Assembly: GCA_902496505.1 (NCBI GenBank)
Contig: CABVBB010000061.1
Span: 1 to 8,608, forward strand
Reading direction: 5' to 3'
DNA: 8,608 nucleotides
DNA from: an uncultured Peptococcaceae bacterium
GTDB taxonomy: Bacteria > Bacillota > Peptococcia > Peptococcales > Peptococcaceae
In this document: positions 5,514 through 8,608 of the stretch, one piece after another
Layout of the letters: the number at the start of each line of letters is the position of its first letter
Position numbering within the stretch: the first letter of the stretch is position 1
Position numbers and translations under genes: made by a program
Notes under the pieces: generated by a model
What the model was told of the DNA's origin: nothing
The model's database searches: none
Seen by the model: only the letters and a program-made list of their open reading frames with translations

Positions 5514-6448
5514 TGTCAGCGCCCAAAGATACCCAGATCGCCATGAACGTCCAGCAAATGGCCGCTTATGGTTATTTCAAAGAAGAATTTCTCTACTATG
5601 GCTATGCATTCAAGCGCGGTGAGCAGATCGTTTACCGACTGAGCGAGGACAGAGCGTCTCTCTATAACCATTATCACCAGAGTGTTTTTGAAGACGCTCT
5701 GCCAACGCCGGTGCATGAGCTCTTAAAAAGTGTCGTCGTTCCCGCTGGCGAACAGCAGCGCTACCGTCTCCAGATCAAGATGGAGCTGATCCAGACGCTG
5801 CGCAGTGCTTACGATGAGACCTATTACAATGCTATAGCACTTTTGCAGGGGGCCAAGCCCACGGACAGCGCCGCGCCGCTTTTGGAAGCGTATCTGCATG
5901 AGCATATCCTGCAGACAGAAATCAGGCAGCTTTTTGACGGCGCCTGCCAGCAGGCCCTAGAGGCCAAGCTCTTAAGTCCCAGCCGCTACCGAGCTCTGCT
6001 CCAAACGGCCGACCGACTGTATGGCCAGCCGCAGCCCCTGAACAAACCTCTCACCGGGCGCGGCAAGACCTTGAGCGGCTTTGCCTACGGCAGCGAGAGC
6101 AAGCTCAGCTGCTACACCAGCGCCACCTTGGAAGACACTTACTGCAAATACCACCAGCTGCTCTCGCAAGGCGTCCTCTGCACACCGATCATCCAGCGCA
6201 GTTATTGGTATGATTCCCCCAATGATTACAAAGCTGTGCGGCAGTCCTTCCAAGACCTGCTGCAAAGTTTGACCGCTGAGAGCGCCATCGCTGCGCTCAC
6301 TGCACAGCTCAAGCAGCTGCCCAGTGCTGTGAGCGCCGTCCATTATCAGCTGGCGCTGGAGGATGTACGCGCTCACAGCACCCCTCAAGCCTACGCTGCA
6401 CTCGTCAGCTGCGGCTACCGCTTCAACCTCATAACAACCGATAAATAA
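5510..6448 (+). CDS. Uncharacterised tyrosine-rich protein; third gene of the zinc-ribbon/ABC operon
   Basis: A 312-residue protein of unknown function that I cannot place in any family. It has no signal peptide, no membrane segment and no recognisable catalytic motif. It is strikingly rich in tyrosine (25 residues, about 8%), clustered at the N-terminus (MAAYGYFKEEFLYYGYAF, residues 17-34) and at 193-240. It is also rich in Gln, Leu and Ala, which points to a mostly helical soluble fold. Five cysteines (146, 201, 212, 224, 301) do not form a zinc pattern. The ATG at 5510 overlaps the ATPase stop (ATGA), so translation is probably coupled. A second in-frame ATG at 5513 is better spaced (7 nt, versus 4) from the GGGGG of the ribosome binding site (5501-5505) and could be the true start. 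Its place in the operon suggests it is a partner or substrate of the ATPase, which is inference only. Confidence 0.8.
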   Translation: MMSAPKDTQIAMNVQQMAAYGYFKEEFLYYGYAFKRGEQIVYRLSEDRASLYNHYHQSVFEDALPTPVHELLKSVVVPAGEQQRYRLQIKMELIQTLRSAYDETYYNAIALLQGAKPTDSAAPLLEAYLHEHILQTEIRQLFDGACQQALEAKLLSPSRYRALLQTADRLYGQPQPLNKPLTGRGKTLSGFAYGSESKLSCYTSATLEDTYCKYHQLLSQGVLCTPIIQRSYWYDSPNDYKAVRQSFQDLLQSLTAESAIAALTAQLKQLPSAVSAVHYQLALEDVRAHSTPQAYAALVSCGYRFNLITTDK

Positions 6449-6464
6449 GCCTTGGGGCTTCTTT
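6447..6464 (+). terminator. Weak hairpin after the three-gene operon
   Basis: AAGCC (6447-6451) pairs with GGCTT (6456-6460) around a 4-nt loop, followed by CTTT and an AT-rich run (6461-6473). The stem is only 5 bp and begins inside the stop codon at 6446-6448. The U-tract is interrupted, so termination would be leaky, and read-through into the phosphohydrolase gene 87 bp downstream is plausible. Confidence 0.35.
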
Positions 6465-6475
6465 ATATATCTTAC

Positions 6476-6497
6476 CGATCAAATTCAGCACTTGATC
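6476..6497. promoter_or_regulatory. Candidate operator upstream of the phosphohydrolase gene (inverted repeat plus 15-bp word, copy 2)
   Basis: GATCAA (6477-6482) and TTGATC (6492-6497) form a perfect 6-bp inverted repeat with a 9-nt spacer. The left arm and spacer lie within CGATCAAATTCAGCA (6476-6490), identical to 4038-4052 at the permease start site. The right arm is not conserved at the permease copy. TTGATC could also be a poor -35, but no good -10 is found at the right distance (CCAATT/CAATTT at 6515-6521). The centre does not fit the LysR T-N11-A rule, so the binder is unknown. Confidence 0.4.
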
Positions 6498-6535
6498 ACA
6501 CCACTTTTACTGTTCCAATTTAAAAGGAGAGAGAT

Positions 6536-8563
6536 ATGATGACTAAAAGAACTGCCCTTGCAGACAAGATCATGATCGTTGGTATCGACGGCATGGACCC
6601 TAAATTAACGATGAAGTACATGGCTGAAGGCAAAATGCCCAACACCAAGCGCATTTTAGAGCGTGGTGTCGCCAGCAAAGACCTCTTCATGCTCGGTGGT
6701 ATGCCCACCTGCACCCCGCCAATGTGGACCTCCATGGCGACCGGCGTTTGGCCTAATGTGCACGGCCTCACCGACTTCAGCCGCCATGCGCCGGAAAATC
6801 GTTTTGGCCTGACTTACGGCATGAGCTCCACCTTTGTCAACGCTGAACAGATCTGGAACGTTACCGCAGAAGCCGGCTACAAGACCTTAGTTTGGCACTG
6901 GCCTGTGGCTTGGCCGCCTACCTCGGACAGCCCCAACCTGCATGTCGTTGACGGCACGCAGCCCGCTATGGTCAACATGGGTGTTGCTCAGCACGAAGCA
7001 GAATTCATCTGCGCTGCCAATGCCAAGACCGAAGTGGTCAAATTCATTCCCAAAGGCGCCAATGACTCCAATATCGCCTGCGTCATCACCGGTCTGGAGA
7101 TCCAAGAATCCAACGCCCGCGATATCGTACAGGAGATGACCGCTGCCGGAGACAAATTCCACTTGATCCTGGGGCCGGAAGACGGCGTCGGCAATCTGTC
7201 CACCAAACCGTTCAATATCTGCGTTTCCCCCATCAAAGATGCTGGTGAAGATTGGGCCGTCGCTCCCGAAGGCGCCAAAGAATTCACCCTGCTCCTTTCC
7301 GGCGGCTTCATCCGCCGCACCTGCCAGGTCTGGAAAAACGCTGACGGCAAATATGACCGTGTCGCCATCTTCAAAAACAAAAAAGCCACCGAACCTCTGG
7401 CGATCCTGGAAAACAACGTTTACACCAAAGATATCCTCGATGACTGCATCGAAAACGACAAGAAATACACCGTTACCCGCGACATGCGTGCCCTCTACAT
7501 TGCCGAAGACGGCAGTGAAGTCAAGATCTGGGTCAGCGCCGCGATGGATGCTGAGAACGATTCCGTTTGGCACCCCAAATATCTGTACAAAAAAGTGGTC
7601 GAAAATGTTGGCTACTGCCCACCAGATTCCAACATGGGCAACACTGACAAGCAGATCATGTACGACTGCATGATCGCCAGCTGGGACCGCGCCTGCGACT
7701 GGACCGCGGATGCGCTCAACTATTTGATCGCTGAAGAAGATTATCAAATGGTCTTCACCCAGCTGCACAACGTCGACGCCCTGGGCCATATGTTCCTGCG
7801 CCACTTATTAGACCGCGGCGAAGGCCGTCTGGACCCGGTCGTTTACGAAGAGATCATGGAAAGAGGCTATATCCAGACTGATAACTATATCGGCCGCTTC
7901 GAACACTTCCTGGACGAAGGCTGGACACTCTTCTTCCTCTCCGACCATGCTCAGGTCTGCCAAGAGCACAGCGCTGTCAACTTATCCGACGGCAGCGGCA
8001 TCACCGTTCCCGTTATGCGTGAGCTGGGCTACACCGTGCTCAAGAAAGACGCTGACGGCAACGATATCCGCGAGCTCGACTGGTCCAAGACCCGCGCTAT
8101 CATGAACGGCGGCGGCCACATCTTCCTCAATATCAAAGGCCGTGATCCCGAAGGCATCGTCGATCCTGCTGACCAATACGAATTAGAAGAGCAGATCATC
8201 ACCGACCTCTACAGCTACAAACATCCCGACACCGGCAAACGCTGCGTCTCCCTGGCGCTGCGCAACCGCGACGCTCTGGTCCTCGGCCAAGGCGGTCCCA
8301 ACTGCGGCGACATCTATGTCCTGCTCGCTGAAGGCTACACCTTTGACCACGGCGACGGCCTGCCCACAGTCTTAGGCGTCAAAGATACCAGCGTTGCGCC
8401 GATCTTCTTCGCCGCCGGCAAAGGCCTCAAATCCGGCGAGACCGTTTCCCGCATCATCCGCCAGATCGATATCGCCCCCACCGTTGCAGCCCTGGCTGGC
8501 ACCAGAATGCCTGCTGACTGCGAAGGTGCACCAGTCTATCAGATCTTCGCTGAAGAATATTGA
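6536..8563 (+). CDS. Cytoplasmic alkaline-phosphatase-superfamily hydrolase (type I phosphodiesterase/nucleotide pyrophosphatase-like)
   Basis: A 675-residue metal-dependent hydrolase. Expected two-metal site residues can be placed in order: Asp18 in GIDGMD, the nucleophile Thr60 in PTCTPPMWTSMATG with PNVHG following, Asp414 and His418 in NVDALGH, Asp470-His471 in LSDHA, and His605 in DHGDGLP. The C-terminal QIDIAPTVAALAG segment is also typical. Family members hydrolyse phosphomono- or diesters, nucleotide pyrophosphates or phosphonates; the substrate here is unknown. Residues of about 150-400 form a long insertion between the nucleophile and the second metal cluster, presumably a cap that shapes substrate choice. 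There is no signal peptide or membrane anchor, so it should act in the cytoplasm, whereas many relatives are exported. The ribosome binding site AAGGAG (6524-6529) lies 6 nt before ATG 6536 and 9 nt before a second in-frame ATG at 6539; either may be used. The gene stands alone, 87 bp after the operon, and shares a 15-bp upstream word with the permease. Confidence 0.87.
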   Translation: MMTKRTALADKIMIVGIDGMDPKLTMKYMAEGKMPNTKRILERGVASKDLFMLGGMPTCTPPMWTSMATGVWPNVHGLTDFSRHAPENRFGLTYGMSSTFVNAEQIWNVTAEAGYKTLVWHWPVAWPPTSDSPNLHVVDGTQPAMVNMGVAQHEAEFICAANAKTEVVKFIPKGANDSNIACVITGLEIQESNARDIVQEMTAAGDKFHLILGPEDGVGNLSTKPFNICVSPIKDAGEDWAVAPEGAKEFTLLLSGGFIRRTCQVWKNADGKYDRVAIFKNKKATEPLAILENNVYTKDILDDCIENDKKYTVTRDMRALYIAEDGSEVKIWVSAAMDAENDSVWHPKYLYKKVVENVGYCPPDSNMGNTDKQIMYDCMIASWDRACDWTADALNYLIAEEDYQMVFTQLHNVDALGHMFLRHLLDRGEGRLDPVVYEEIMERGYIQTDNYIGRFEHFLDEGWTLFFLSDHAQVCQEHSAVNLSDGSGITVPVMRELGYTVLKKDADGNDIRELDWSKTRAIMNGGGHIFLNIKGRDPEGIVDPADQYELEEQIITDLYSYKHPDTGKRCVSLALRNRDALVLGQGGPNCGDIYVLLAEGYTFDHGDGLPTVLGVKDTSVAPIFFAAGKGLKSGETVSRIIRQIDIAPTVAALAGTRMPADCEGAPVYQIFAEEY

Positions 8564-8592
8564 TCCACTGGCCTATCCTGACAAATAGGCAC

Positions 8593-8608
8593 AAAAAAAG
8601 CGCCAGAA
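8593..8608. terminator. Truncated terminator half after the phosphohydrolase gene
   Basis: Seven A residues (8593-8599) followed by GCGCCAGAA run to the window edge. The carB terminator has the same layout on its left side (A-tract then GC-rich arm). This is therefore probably the left arm of a hairpin ending the hydrolase transcript, or the end of a terminator for a converging minus-strand gene. The other arm lies outside the window. Confidence 0.4.

Noticed and set aside
6710..6724. Sulfatase-type C-x-P-x-R motif in the phosphohydrolase (CTPPM, residues 59-63)
   Set aside because: The arginine needed in the formylglycine motif is Met, and the neighbouring PTxT-PP context matches the Thr nucleophile of the phosphodiesterase/NPP branch.
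6887..7804. Long minus-strand open frame (305 codons) inside the phosphohydrolase gene
   Set aside because: Its product is a Phe/Val/Asp/Gly-biased mirror of the well-supported hydrolase frame, with no domain or ribosome binding site.
1..8608. CRISPR array, tRNA/rRNA, insertion sequence, prophage or toxin-antitoxin genes
   Set aside because: No regularly spaced repeats, no cloverleaf or rRNA-like sequence, no transposase or integrase motifs and no small paired toxin-antitoxin frames were seen on either strand.

Overview
The window reads as an ordinary chromosomal stretch of a Firmicutes-type bacterium. Strong AGGAGG-type ribosome binding sites precede most genes, the sigma70-like promoters are recognisable, and the intrinsic terminators are GC-rich hairpins with U-tracts. 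The moderately GC-rich coding sequence and the gene types would suit a Negativicutes member (Acidaminococcaceae-like), but that placement is an impression and no marker here proves it. There is no rRNA, tRNA, CRISPR array, insertion sequence, phage gene or integrase.

Layout. (1) Positions 1-1356: the 3' part of carB (carbamoyl-phosphate synthase large subunit), closed by a strong terminator. (2) Positions 1451-2459: a LysR-family regulator with its own near-consensus promoter. (3) Positions 2575-3984, minus strand: an SLC13/DASS-like anion permease that converges on the regulator. Back-to-back terminators for the two strands sit between them. (4) Positions 3985-4262: a divergent control region with two good minus-strand promoters, a weaker plus-strand promoter and several repeated words. 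(5) Positions 4263-6448: a tight three-gene operon encoding a small zinc-ribbon protein, a soluble YlmA/ModF-type ABC ATPase with no permease partner, and a tyrosine-rich protein I cannot assign. (6) Positions 6536-8563: a large cytoplasmic alkaline-phosphatase-superfamily (type I phosphodiesterase/nucleotide pyrophosphatase-like) hydrolase. The window ends in what looks like half a terminator.

How the genes may work together. CarB is pyrimidine/arginine housekeeping and is insulated from the rest. The LysR protein is a plausible regulator of the permease, since LysR genes usually sit beside their targets. Two signals link the transcription units. The same 9-mer (GCTTATTCT) lies exactly 19 nt upstream of the proposed -10 box of both divergent promoters at 4058-4222. 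An identical 15-bp word occurs at the transcription-start region of the permease and upstream of the phosphohydrolase. Together they suggest, without proving, that the permease, the zinc-ribbon/ABC operon and the hydrolase share some control. The least explained element is the three-gene operon at 4263-6448, the best candidate here for an undescribed module.
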